Shown piece after piece: positions 18,471 through 26,312 of a stretch of 64,000 nucleotides of DNA (the first letter of the stretch is position 1; each line of letters begins with the position of its first letter). A model generated the notes under the pieces. The model ran no database searches and was not told where the DNA came from. It saw only the letters and a program-made list of their open reading frames with translations. The DNA lies in NCBI RefSeq assembly GCF_027943725.1, contig NZ_AP025696.1, positions 659,501 to 723,500 on the forward strand, written 5' to 3'. The position numbers and the translations under genes were made by a program. This DNA is from Nitrosophilus kaiyonis (GTDB lineage Bacteria; Campylobacterota; Campylobacteria; Campylobacterales; Nitratiruptoraceae).

Positions 18471-18503
18471 TGTTCAATATCCAAATTTGTAAAAAGGAAA
18501 CAG

Positions 18504-19499
18504 ATGAAAATCAATTATAAAGAGAGTGGTGTTGATATTGATGCTGGAGCTAAGCTTGTTGAAGAGATAAAACCTTTTGTAAAAGAGACTTTCAATAAAA
18601 ATGTTTTAACATCTTTAGGTGGATTTGCTGGAGGTTTTGAAATCCCAACTAATTATAAAAATCCTGTCCTTTTTGGTGCTACTGATGGTGTTGGAACAAA
18701 GCTAAAATTGGCAATTGAATCAAAAATATATGACAGCGTTGGAATTGATCTTGTGGCAATGTGTGTAAATGACCTTATCTGCTCATTCGCAGATCCAATA
18801 TTTTTCTTAGATTATTATGCTACTGGAAAATTGGATGTTGATGCTGCTAAGGATGTTATTAAAGGAATAGCAAAAGGGTGTCTTGAGGCTGAATGTGCAT
18901 TGATTGGGGGAGAAACGGCAGAAATGCCAGGAATGTATAGCAATGAAGATTTTGATTTGGCTGGTTTTGCTGTTGGAATCGCTGAAAAAGAAGAGCTTCA
19001 AAAAGAGAGAGATATAAAACCAGGAGATGTATTAATAGCTTTAAAATCAAGTGGAATACATTCAAATGGTTATTCACTTGTTAGAAGACTCTTTTTTGAT
19101 GAATTAAAGTGGCATTTACATAGCGATTTTAATGGAAAACCATTGGTAGAAGTATTATTAGAGCCGACAAAAATATATGTAAAAACTTATAAAAAAGTAA
19201 AAGATAAAATAAAAGCTTTAGCTCATATTACAGGTGGTGGAATTGTAGAAAACCTGCCAAGGGTATTGCCTGAAAATGTAAGAGCGGTTGTGAGAAAAAA
19301 TCATATTGAGCCTTTAGAGATTTTTGATTTTATTTCAAAATATGTTGATGAAGAGGAGATGTTTAGAACTTTCAATATGGGTGTTGGAATGATATTGATA
19401 GTTGATGAAGAAAATGTCAAAGATGTTATGAGATTAAGTGGCGGATATATTTTAGGAGAGTTAGTAGAAGGTGAAAAAGGCGTTGATATTATAGAATGA
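18504..19499 (+). CDS. purM: phosphoribosylformylglycinamidine cyclo-ligase
   Basis: This 331-aa enzyme makes AIR in purine synthesis. The N-terminal YKESGVDIDAGAKLVEEIKP, the ATP-site GATDGVGTKLKLA, the LIGGETAEMPGMY box and HITGGGIVENLPR are all typical. AAAGGAAAC gives the RBS. The stop overlaps the next gene by 4 nt. Confidence 0.98.
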   Translation: MKINYKESGVDIDAGAKLVEEIKPFVKETFNKNVLTSLGGFAGGFEIPTNYKNPVLFGATDGVGTKLKLAIESKIYDSVGIDLVAMCVNDLICSFADPIFFLDYYATGKLDVDAAKDVIKGIAKGCLEAECALIGGETAEMPGMYSNEDFDLAGFAVGIAEKEELQKERDIKPGDVLIALKSSGIHSNGYSLVRRLFFDELKWHLHSDFNGKPLVEVLLEPTKIYVKTYKKVKDKIKALAHITGGGIVENLPRVLPENVRAVVRKNHIEPLEIFDFISKYVDEEEMFRTFNMGVGMILIVDEENVKDVMRLSGGYILGELVEGEKGVDIIE

Positions 19500-20197
19500 T
19501 CTATTATATTTCTAAACTTTTTACTTATATTTTTCTACCTCCTGGGATAATTATTGCGGCTTTTTATGCCGCAGCTATTTATTGTAAAAGATTTAAAAAG
19601 ATATTATCAATTTTTGCTACTATTTTATGGATAATTTCTACTGATTATGGCTCATCATTTTTATTAAAACCTTTAGAAAATAGTTCTTATAAAGAAACAA
19701 AAATTAAACCAAAATATGTTGTTGTTCTTGGAGGAGGATATACAAGAGGAGATATCCCAACTTCTTTTGGTGCAACAAAGCGGTTATTGAAAGGGCTGGC
19801 AATTGCAAAAAGCAATAAATTGCCTTTAATCTATTCAGGTTTTGAGTATAAATATGCAAAAAAGAGTATAGATTTTATAAGAAAAAATTTTGGATTTGAT
19901 GAAAAAATTATATACGAAAGAAAAAGTAAAAACAGTTTTCAAAATGGAAAATTTTGCTCTAAAATTTTAAAAAATAGAGAGATTTTCTTAGTTACATCAG
20001 CATATCATATGCCAAGGGTATATAAAATATTTAGCTATTTTGGATTTAAAATAATCCCTGTAAAAACTGATTTTTTAACAAAAAAAGAGTTTGATAAATT
20101 CTCATTTTTTCCTAAAATGGAAAATTTATATAACAGCTATATAGCTTTACATGAATATTTTGGACTGTTAAGCCTCTATTTAAGAGGCATCTTTTAA
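19496..20197 (+). CDS. YdcF/ElyC-like DUF218 membrane protein
   Basis: This 233-aa protein has two N-terminal membrane helices (about 6-27 and 33-50) and a DUF218 domain. That domain shows YVVVLGGGYTRGD, the SxxT-like region around YERKSKNSFQNGKF, and LVTSAYHMPRVYKIFSYFGF. This matches the ElyC/SanA/YdcF group, linked to envelope integrity in E. coli; its biochemistry is not settled. It overlaps purM by 4 nt, and its 3-prime end overlaps the convergent PRTase gene by 18 nt. Confidence 0.88.
   Translation: MIYYISKLFTYIFLPPGIIIAAFYAAAIYCKRFKKILSIFATILWIISTDYGSSFLLKPLENSSYKETKIKPKYVVVLGGGYTRGDIPTSFGATKRLLKGLAIAKSNKLPLIYSGFEYKYAKKSIDFIRKNFGFDEKIIYERKSKNSFQNGKFCSKILKNREIFLVTSAYHMPRVYKIFSYFGFKIIPVKTDFLTKKEFDKFSFFPKMENLYNSYIALHEYFGLLSLYLRGIF
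20172..20188. terminator. bidirectional hairpin in overlapping 3-prime ends
   Basis: GCCTCT (20172-20177) pairs with AGAGGC (20183-20188) with a 5-nt loop and is followed by ATCTTTT. It lies inside the last codons of both convergent genes (DUF218 protein and PRTase), so it can terminate plus-strand transcription and perhaps both strands. Confidence 0.6.
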
Positions 20198-20806
20198 TAG
20201 CTCTATTACTTCTTCATCATCTAATTGATGAAAATCTTGATAAAATTGGCCAACAGCCATAAAATCTGGTGGTGTTTGAACAAATATTACATCATCTGCA
20301 ACCTCTTTTAATTTAGCTACAACTTCTGGAGGAGCAACTGGAGCTGCAATTATTACTTTTTTTGCGCCCATCTCTTTTAGAGATTTTGCTGCAACTAACA
20401 TACTTGCACCTGTAGCTATTCCATCATCTACAATAATTGCAGTTTTTCCTTTTATATCAATTTTCTCTTTTTTATAGATATCTCTTTTTTCTTTCATCTC
20501 ATTTTTTTTCTTTTCTACCATTTCATCAATATATTGATCAGCAACATTTAACATAATTTTTGCTCTTTCATCTACAAATTTTATGCCATCTTCACTAACT
20601 GCACCAATTGCTGCTTCTGGATTATAAGGACTTGGTATTTTTTTTACAAAATATATATCCATAGGAATATTAAATTTTTTAGCTATAACTGAGGCTATAG
20701 GAACGCCTCCTCGTGGTAAAGCTATCACTACACTATCTTCATCTATCTTATCTTTTAATTTTTCACTTAAAAGCTCAGCTGCTTCAAATCTATCTCTAAA
20801 AATCAT
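20180..20806 (-). CDS. type I phosphoribosyltransferase domain protein
   Basis: This 208-aa protein has a PRPP-binding loop AIIVDDGIATGASMLVAAKSL and the N-terminal VIALPRGGVPIASVIAKKF. Such proteins use PRPP or act as regulators; the substrate cannot be told from sequence. It resembles the stand-alone DUF-type PRTases often annotated as phosphoribosyltransferase. It is a single gene, convergent with the DUF218 gene and divergent from dtd. Confidence 0.88.
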   Translation of the reverse strand: MIFRDRFEAAELLSEKLKDKIDEDSVVIALPRGGVPIASVIAKKFNIPMDIYFVKKIPSPYNPEAAIGAVSEDGIKFVDERAKIMLNVADQYIDEMVEKKKNEMKEKRDIYKKEKIDIKGKTAIIVDDGIATGASMLVAAKSLKEMGAKKVIIAAPVAPPEVVAKLKEVADDVIFVQTPPDFMAVGQFYQDFHQLDDEEVIELLKDAS

Positions 20807-20837
20807 ACCAACTCCTTAAACTTAAACTAAACTTAGA

Positions 20838-20877
20838 TATAATATATTCCAAATTAAAAAATTTGTCAAGGGGTAAA
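20838..20877 (+). promoter_or_regulatory. dtd promoter and RBS
   Basis: TATAAT (20838-20843) is 35 nt before the ATG at 20878. AAGGGG (20868-20873) is the RBS and settles the start in favour of that ATG over an in-frame TTG at 20863. Confidence 0.6.
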
Positions 20878-21321
20878 ATGATTGCTTTACTTCAAAAAGT
20901 TAAAAAAAGCAGTGTGAAAGTTGATGAAAGAGTAGTTAATAAAATAGGGCAGGGTATCAATATTTTGCTGGGAGTTTTTAAAGATGATAGCCAAATAGAT
21001 ATAGAAAAACTTGTGAAAAAAATTGTAAATTTAAGGATTTTTAGTGATAATGAAGGGAAAATGAATCTTAGTATAAAAGATATAAATGGTGAAATTTTAG
21101 TAATATCTCAATTTACTCTTGCTGGAAATGTTAAAAAAGGAAGAAGACCAAGTTTTGAAAATGCAATGGAACCAAATAGAGCAGAAGAGTTATATGAAAA
21201 ATTTTGTGATGAACTTTCAAAAGAGGTTACTGTAAAAAAGGGTATTTTTGGAGCAATGATGGAAGTAGAGATTATAAATGATGGACCTGTAACTTTTATT
21301 GTTGATTCAAAAAAGCTGTAG
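20878..21321 (+). CDS. dtd: D-aminoacyl-tRNA deacylase
   Basis: This is a 147-aa proofreading enzyme that hydrolyses D-aminoacyl-tRNAs. The SQFTL motif lies in ILVISQFTLAGNVKKGRRPS, and the NDGPVTFIVDS end carries the Gly-cisPro dipeptide. The family start MIALLQKVKKSSVKV begins at ATG 20878 with AAGGGG upstream. A long intergenic region with repeat block R7 follows. Confidence 0.96.
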   Translation: MIALLQKVKKSSVKVDERVVNKIGQGINILLGVFKDDSQIDIEKLVKKIVNLRIFSDNEGKMNLSIKDINGEILVISQFTLAGNVKKGRRPSFENAMEPNRAEELYEKFCDELSKEVTVKKGIFGAMMEVEIINDGPVTFIVDSKKL

Positions 21322-21720
21322 TGGTTTTAGGTTGAAGGATGAAGGGAGAAGGTTGAAGTGAGCGAGGACAGACCGAAGGCTTAAGAAAGCAACTGCATGC
21401 CTTTTATGCCTGAGAGAAAGCTGTTCATATGCGAAGCCGAAATTCAAGGAATTTCGTGTCTGAGCATATGAACAGCTGGTTTACCTTGAAGCAAACGAAG
21501 TTGAGCAAAGCGAAACAAGTTTGCGGTTAAATTTAGGTGAGTAGGGTAAGTGAGGTAAGTGAGGTGGTAAGGTGCTAAGGTGGTAAGGGGTAAGATGGTG
21601 AGGGGTGAAGCGGAGAAGTGGGGAAGCGGCCAATTCCCAATTCCTAATGACCAATGACTTAATGACTAATGACTAATGTCTAATGACTAATGTCTAATGT
21701 CTAAATATAAAGGATAACTT
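21322..21720. repeat. repeat block R7 holding structured element A (399-nt gap)
   Basis: No gene was seen. The left part has GGTTGAAGG-type units, followed by structured element A (21358-21534). Then come GGTAAGTGAGGTAAGTGAGG, AAGGTGCTAAGGTGGTAAGG units, CGGCCAATTCCCAATTCC, and a run of 7-nt units TAATGAC/TAATGTC up to the pgeF RBS. It is the longest of the eleven blocks and is directly comparable to R10. Confidence 0.75.
21358..21534 (+). ncRNA. structured element A (candidate RNA or structured mobile element)
   Basis: Four stems can be drawn. AGAAAGC/GCCTTTT (21384-21405) has an AACTGCAT loop. AGCTGTTCATATGC/GCATATGAACAGCT (21419-21432 with 21464-21477) is perfect over 14 bp. CGAAATTC/GAATTTCG (21438-21456) has an AAG loop. 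GCAAAC/GTTTGC is at 21491-21524. Element B at 32488-32665 is homologous over the same length, and its paired bases change together. Strand and transcription are unknown. Confidence 0.6.
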
Positions 21721-22386
21721 TTGATAAACTATATTTTTACTGATAGATTTGGCGGAGTAAGTGAGGAAAATTATAAAAGTTTTAATCTTGCTTTTCATGT
21801 TGGTGATAAAAGAGAAAATGTTGAAAAAAATAGAGAGATTTTAAAAAATAAAATAAAAGTTTCAAAAATTGTATTTATGAATCAGTTGCATAGTGACAAA
21901 GTTGAAGTTGTAAATGATTTAGACAAAATATATAATTGTGATGGAATTATATGTGATAAAAAAGATGTTGCTCTTGCTGTTATGGTAGCAGATTGTATTC
22001 CTTTGCTTTTATATTCAGACTCTTTAATTGCTGCAGTGCATGCTGGAAGAAATGGAACATTTTTAGAAATTTCAAAAAAGTGTGTGTTGAAGATGAAAAA
22101 AATGGGTGCAAAAAATATAAAAGCAATAATTGGGCCATCAATTAGGTCATGCTGTTATGAAGTTGGAGAAGAGATTTTAGATATTGCTAAAAAAAGTTTT
22201 AGTGAAAAATATATAAAAAACAAAAAATTTTTAGATATAGTTTCAATGAATATAGACCAGTTAAAAAGTGTAGGAGTTGAGAATATTAAATTATTTAATG
22301 ATTGTACATGTTGCAATAAAAAATATTTCTCTTATAGAAGAGAAAAAATTACTGGCAGATTTGTTGGAGTAATTTGGAGGAAGTGA
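21721..22386 (+). CDS. pgeF: PgeF/YfiH-family protein (peptidoglycan editing factor)
   Basis: This 221-aa member of the laccase-domain YfiH/DUF152 family removes mis-incorporated amino acids from muropeptides or acts on nucleosides, depending on the member. The family box AVMVADCIPLLLYSDS followed by AAVHAGRNGTF and the zinc-site cysteine region DCTCCNKKYFSYRR are visible. The start is TTG 21721 with AAAGGA upstream. The stop overlaps the next start. Confidence 0.9.
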   Translation: MINYIFTDRFGGVSEENYKSFNLAFHVGDKRENVEKNREILKNKIKVSKIVFMNQLHSDKVEVVNDLDKIYNCDGIICDKKDVALAVMVADCIPLLLYSDSLIAAVHAGRNGTFLEISKKCVLKMKKMGAKNIKAIIGPSIRSCCYEVGEEILDIAKKSFSEKYIKNKKFLDIVSMNIDQLKSVGVENIKLFNDCTCCNKKYFSYRREKITGRFVGVIWRK

Positions 22387-22871
22387 TGAAAATAGAGGAT
22401 TTTTTTGAAATAGTTCCAAAATTGCCCGGAGTTAGAGTTTTTCAATTTGTAGATAATAGTGATTATGCTAAAAAATTGGCAAAATTTGCAATGGAAGAAG
22501 ATTTTGAACTTGAAATAGTTACTTTTAATGAAGATATTTATGAGAAAATAAAGAATTTAAAATCCTCAAATATAAACATAAGAAATATTACTGAAGAGAA
22601 AGAGAGATATAATTTAAGATCAAAAGTTTATGATACTATATTTGTAAATCTTGATATTGAAAGAATAAAAAATCTTGAGATGTTTTTGAGAAAAATTTAT
22701 AGAATTATGAAAAATGCGGCAAATATTGTTCTTCCAGTAAATATAGAAAAAAAAGATGAGATAAGAGATCTTTTAGAAAAGTGTAATTTTGTTGCTATAA
22801 ATTTTACTCCAATAAATGATAATAAAGCTGTTTTTATAGCTAAAAAACTTCATGGATGGACTAAAGTTTAA
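22386..22871 (+). CDS. conserved protein with a degenerate Rossmann-like fold
   Basis: The product is 161 aa if started at ATG 22386, which overlaps the pgeF stop (TGATG) with GGAGGAAG upstream; an in-frame TTG lies at 22374. The sequence looks like a decayed class I methyltransferase: alternating strands and helices, DTIFVNLDIERIKNLEMFL, then KIYRIMKNAANIVLPV, but no glycine-rich SAM motif. Function is unknown. Coupling to pgeF is clear. The 3-prime end overlaps convergent rarA by 4 nt. Confidence 0.65.
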   Translation: MKIEDFFEIVPKLPGVRVFQFVDNSDYAKKLAKFAMEEDFELEIVTFNEDIYEKIKNLKSSNINIRNITEEKERYNLRSKVYDTIFVNLDIERIKNLEMFLRKIYRIMKNAANIVLPVNIEKKDEIRDLLEKCNFVAINFTPINDNKAVFIAKKLHGWTKV

Positions 22872-24052
22872 GATTTTTTAATTTTTTCAAGCCATTCATT
22901 TAAAGTTTTTTCAAATCCAATATTTTTTGATTCATAAAATTTTAAATCTTTTGTTAAATATTTCTGTTTTACATATCCTCCAAAATCGTGTGGATAGAAA
23001 TACCCTTTAGGAGAAGGTGATTTTAAATAGGTAGGAATTGGAAGAATTTCACCATTTTCAACTGATTTAATTGCTTTTTTTATTGCTAAATATGCACTAT
23101 TTGATTTAGGAGAAGATGCAAGATATATAACACATTGAGAAAGAATTATTTTGGCTTCAGGATAACCTATATTTTTGACAGCTTCAAGAGTATTTACTGC
23201 AATATTTAGTGCATTTGGATTTGCATTTCCTATATCTTCACTTGCTAATATAACAAGCCTTCTTGCTATAAATTCAGGAGGCTCAGCTTCACTTACTAAT
23301 CTTGCAAGATAGTATATAGAAGCATCTATATCACTACCTCTTATACTTTTGATAAATGCGCTTATTAAGTTATAATGCTCCTCTTTTGAGCTTATTCCCA
23401 AAAGAGTAGACTTTGGCTTAAGAGCTAAAAGAGTTTGTAAATCAATCTTTTTTGTTATATTAAAAGCAGCTTCAAGAAGATTTAACATACTTCTTGCATC
23501 ATGGTTAGAACTTCTAATAAGATACTCTTTCGCATCATTATCAATTTCAAATTTGTATATCTCTTGAGCCTTTTTTAATATTTTTTCTAAGTCTTTATCG
23601 CTTAATGGTTTAAATTCAAATAAAAAGCTTCTGCTTCTGATAGCAGCTGTTAATGAAAAATATGGATTTTCTGTGCTTGCTCCTAAAATCAAAGCTTCAT
23701 TTTTTTCCATGATAGGCAAAAGCACTTCTTGCTGTGTTTTTGAGAGTCTATGAACTTCATCTATAAATATGAGTGGTTTTGTCAAAGAGTTTTTATATTT
23801 TGATACAATTTTTCTAATATCGTCAACTTTTAAACTTGTGGCATCCAAAAAATAAAAATCTCTTCCAAGATATGAGGCTATTATTCTTGCTAAAGTTGTT
23901 TTTCCAGTTCCTGGTGGTCCCCAGAAAAAAGTATGGGGGAGTTTCTTTGAAATAATAAGTTTATAAAAAGGAGCATTTTTTGATATAAGGTGATTTTGTC
24001 CTACAAACTCTTCAAGTTTTTTAGGTCTTAATCTATTAGCAAAATTATCCAT
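22868..24052 (-). CDS. rarA: replication-associated recombination protein RarA (MgsA)
   Basis: This 394-aa AAA+ ATPase acts at stalled replication forks. Walker A is WGPPGTGKTTLARIIAS and Walker B is PLIFIDEVHRLSKTQQ. Sensor 1 lies in LILGASTENPYFSL, and the C-terminal domain has IRGSDIDASIYYLARLV and GYFYPHDFGG. It overlaps yjbQ by 8 nt on the same strand. Confidence 0.96.
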   Translation of the reverse strand: MDNFANRLRPKKLEEFVGQNHLISKNAPFYKLIISKKLPHTFFWGPPGTGKTTLARIIASYLGRDFYFLDATSLKVDDIRKIVSKYKNSLTKPLIFIDEVHRLSKTQQEVLLPIMEKNEALILGASTENPYFSLTAAIRSRSFLFEFKPLSDKDLEKILKKAQEIYKFEIDNDAKEYLIRSSNHDARSMLNLLEAAFNITKKIDLQTLLALKPKSTLLGISSKEEHYNLISAFIKSIRGSDIDASIYYLARLVSEAEPPEFIARRLVILASEDIGNANPNALNIAVNTLEAVKNIGYPEAKIILSQCVIYLASSPKSNSAYLAIKKAIKSVENGEILPIPTYLKSPSPKGYFYPHDFGGYVKQKYLTKDLKFYESKNIGFEKTLNEWLEKIKKS

Positions 24053-24437
24053 TAATTACTTTGATATATATTTTTCTTTCTCTTGGTCCATCAAACTCAC
24101 AATAAAAAACTCCTTGCCAATCTCCAAACAGAGGTTTGGCATCTTCAACCGGAATCGTAACGGAGCTTCCAACTATGCCAGATTTTATATGGGCATGAGC
24201 ATTTTTCCCATGAGCATAATTTCCATCAGATGGAACTAATTTATGAAGATGTCCTAAATAGTCTCTTTGAAGATTAGGGTCAACATTTTCAAAAAGAATA
24301 ATTCCAGTTGTTGTATGTGGTGTAAAAACATTACAAATACCATTTGTTATACCAGATTTTATAACTGCTTCTTTTACAATATCAGTTATATCTATCATCT
24401 CAGATTTATGATTTGTTTGAATTGTTAGTTTTTGCAT
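24045..24437 (-). CDS. yjbQ: YjbQ/UPF0047 family protein (copy 1)
   Basis: This 130-aa protein of the secondary thiamine-phosphate synthase YjbQ group has the conserved GICNVFTPHTTTGIILFEN, DYLGHLHKLVP and the histidine-rich AHAHIKSGIVGSSVTIPV, followed by DWQGVFYCEFDGPRERKIYI. ATG 24437 is chosen because AAAGGAAA precedes it; the reading frame stays open to 24464. It overlaps the rluB end by 32 nt. A second, divergent copy is at 58257-58682. Confidence 0.9.
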   Translation of the reverse strand: MQKLTIQTNHKSEMIDITDIVKEAVIKSGITNGICNVFTPHTTTGIILFENVDPNLQRDYLGHLHKLVPSDGNYAHGKNAHAHIKSGIVGSSVTIPVEDAKPLFGDWQGVFYCEFDGPRERKIYIKVING

Positions 24438-25212
24438 ATTTTTCCTTTCTTTTAGACTTTTCAAACTCTTTTAAAAACTCTTTCAAATCTTCATACTCTT
24501 TTTTTGTAAGATATCTAGTTTTTCCAACTGGCAATGCATTTAAAGCAATTCCACCAAATTCTAATCTCTTTAAATCTAGTACTTCTCTATTAAAATGGGC
24601 AAAAAATCTTCTAATTTCTCTATTTTTTCCCTCAATTAGAGCAATTTTTAGTTTTGAATATTTTGGGTCATTTTTAATTATCTGATATGCATAAAATGGT
24701 GCAAATTTCATAGATTTTATTTCAGTTTTTTCATGAGCCCCTTTTGTTGCATCTTCAAGCTCAAGGCCTTCTTTCATCGCTTCTTCCATAGCCTTTGTTA
24801 TAGAGCCTTTTATTTTTACCTTATAAATTCTTTCTAAATTACTTTCCATTAAAGCTTGCGCAACTTTTGGAGAATCTGTTAATAAAAGTAGTCCTTCTGT
24901 TGCAAAATCGAGTCTTCCTACTGGAATAAAATGTTTAAATTTTGCAGGCAGTGAGTCATAAATAGTTTTTCTCCCTCTTTCATCTTTTTTTGTAACAAGC
25001 TCTCCTTTTGGTTTATTATATACAATAACGGTAAAAAGCTTTTTCTCTTTTACAGGCTTTCCTTTAATAAAAACTTTGTCTTCCTTTTTAACATCATAAT
25101 AAGGCTCTTTTACAACTTTATTATTAACTTTTACAAATCCCTCTTGTATAAGCTTATCAGCCTCTCTTCTTGAATACGTTGTATTGTGTGAAATATATTT
25201 ATTTAATCTCAT
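24406..25212 (-). CDS. rluB: RsuA/RluB-family pseudouridine synthase
   Basis: This 268-aa RNA pseudouridine synthase has an N-terminal S4 domain (MRLNKYISHNTTYSRREADK). The catalytic region is FIPVGRLDFATEGLLLLTD, with the Asp in GRLDFAT, and it is followed by EGKNREIRRFF. The length and the position of the S4 domain fit RluB/RluE/RsuA. The exact uridine target (23S position 2605 for RluB) is inferred from the family. It overlaps kdsD by 4 nt. Confidence 0.88.
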   Translation of the reverse strand: MRLNKYISHNTTYSRREADKLIQEGFVKVNNKVVKEPYYDVKKEDKVFIKGKPVKEKKLFTVIVYNKPKGELVTKKDERGRKTIYDSLPAKFKHFIPVGRLDFATEGLLLLTDSPKVAQALMESNLERIYKVKIKGSITKAMEEAMKEGLELEDATKGAHEKTEIKSMKFAPFYAYQIIKNDPKYSKLKIALIEGKNREIRRFFAHFNREVLDLKRLEFGGIALNALPVGKTRYLTKKEYEDLKEFLKEFEKSKRKEKYAKTNNSNKS

Positions 25213-26171
25213 TTAATTCCTGCTTCAACTAAATCGTGAATATGTAATGTTCCTAATATTTTATCATTTTCATCAACTATAACCAACATCTGAATTTTAT
25301 AATCTTCTATCATTTTTAGTGCATCGCTAGCAAGTAGATTTTTATTTGTACATTTTTTAGGATTTTTATTTGCAAACTCTATCGCTTTTTTATCCAAAGA
25401 AAAATCCTTTTTCATTAAGGCTCTTCTTAAATCGCCATCACTAAGAACTGCTTTTAATTTCCCAGATTTATCTGTAATTAGTACATTTCCAAGTTTTCCT
25501 TCGCTCATTACTACAATAGCATCTTTTAATGAAGTTTCTTCATCAATAATTGGTAAATTTTTATTTCTCATTAGATCTTTAACTTTAATAAATAGTCTTT
25601 TACCAAGAGAGCCTCCTGGATGAAATGATGCAAAATCCTCTTTTTTAAAATCTCTTTTTTTCATTAAACATACAGCTAGTGCATCCCCAAGAGCCATAGT
25701 TAGGGTTGTGGAAGCTGTAGGAGCAGCTTGCAATGGACATGCCTCTTTTTCTACTTTGATAGATATAAATACATCTGAATATTTTCCAAGTGTTGAATCT
25801 TTATAACCACTCATTGCAATAAGTGGTATATCAAATCTTTTAATATGAGGAAGTATTTTTATAAGCTCTTCGCTCTCACCAGAATAACTTATAGCTAATA
25901 CTGCGTCTGATTTTCCTATCATACCAAGATCTCCATGAAGAGCTTCAGTTGGATGTATAAAAAAACTTGGAGTTCCAGTAGATGCAAATGTAGCAGCTAT
26001 TTTTGCGCCTACAAGGCCGCTTTTTCCAACGCCTGTTATGATAAGTTTGCCTTTAATATTATAAATTGTTTCAACAGCTTTGTTTATATTTTCAGAAATT
26101 CTATTTTTTGAATCTATTAAAGCTTTTGCTTCAATATCTAAAACATCTTTTGCAATTTTTACAAAATCCAT
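25209..26171 (-). CDS. kdsD: D-arabinose-5-phosphate isomerase
   Basis: This 320-aa enzyme makes arabinose-5-P for KDO and LPS. The SIS domain has KLIITGVGKSGLVGAKIAATFASTG and LGDLGMIGKSDAVLAISYSGESEE-type motifs, then two CBS domains (about 200-320). ATG 26171 is chosen because AAAAGGAAA precedes it; the frame extends to an upstream ATG at 26189. It lies upstream of rluB and downstream of rnj on the same strand. Confidence 0.94.
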   Translation of the reverse strand: MDFVKIAKDVLDIEAKALIDSKNRISENINKAVETIYNIKGKLIITGVGKSGLVGAKIAATFASTGTPSFFIHPTEALHGDLGMIGKSDAVLAISYSGESEELIKILPHIKRFDIPLIAMSGYKDSTLGKYSDVFISIKVEKEACPLQAAPTASTTLTMALGDALAVCLMKKRDFKKEDFASFHPGGSLGKRLFIKVKDLMRNKNLPIIDEETSLKDAIVVMSEGKLGNVLITDKSGKLKAVLSDGDLRRALMKKDFSLDKKAIEFANKNPKKCTNKNLLASDALKMIEDYKIQMLVIVDENDKILGTLHIHDLVEAGIK

Positions 26172-26185
26172 AATTTTCCTTTTTG

Positions 26186-26305
26186 TCATTTGACATTAGG
26201 ATTTAGTGCTAAGCGCTAAGAGTTAAGTATTAAGTTTATACCTACAAACTATCACTTCATTGCCTACTCACTTAACTCTTAGTTCTTAAATCTTAGCTCT
26301 AACTC
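26186..26305. repeat. repeat block R8 between rnj and kdsD
   Basis: The left arm has ATTTAGTGCTAAGCGCTAAG and AGTTAAGTATTAAG. The right arm has CACTTAACTCTTAG, TTCTTAAATCTTAGCTC and TAACTC, complementary in bulk. It lies between the rnj stop and the kdsD RBS and might affect read-through into kdsD. Confidence 0.7.
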
Positions 26306-26312
26306 ACCATTA

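Noticed and set aside
21358-21534. Element A as a hammerhead or other known ribozyme
   Set aside because: The CTGATGA core and GAAA arrangement of the hammerhead are not present, and I could not match any other known motif.
21640-21715. TAATGAC/TAATGTC run as a CRISPR array
   Set aside because: The units are 7 nt, contiguous and degenerate, with no regular spacers and no cas genes.
22374-22386. TTG 22374 as the start of the 161-aa gene
   Set aside because: ATG 22386 overlaps the pgeF stop and has a better-placed SD.
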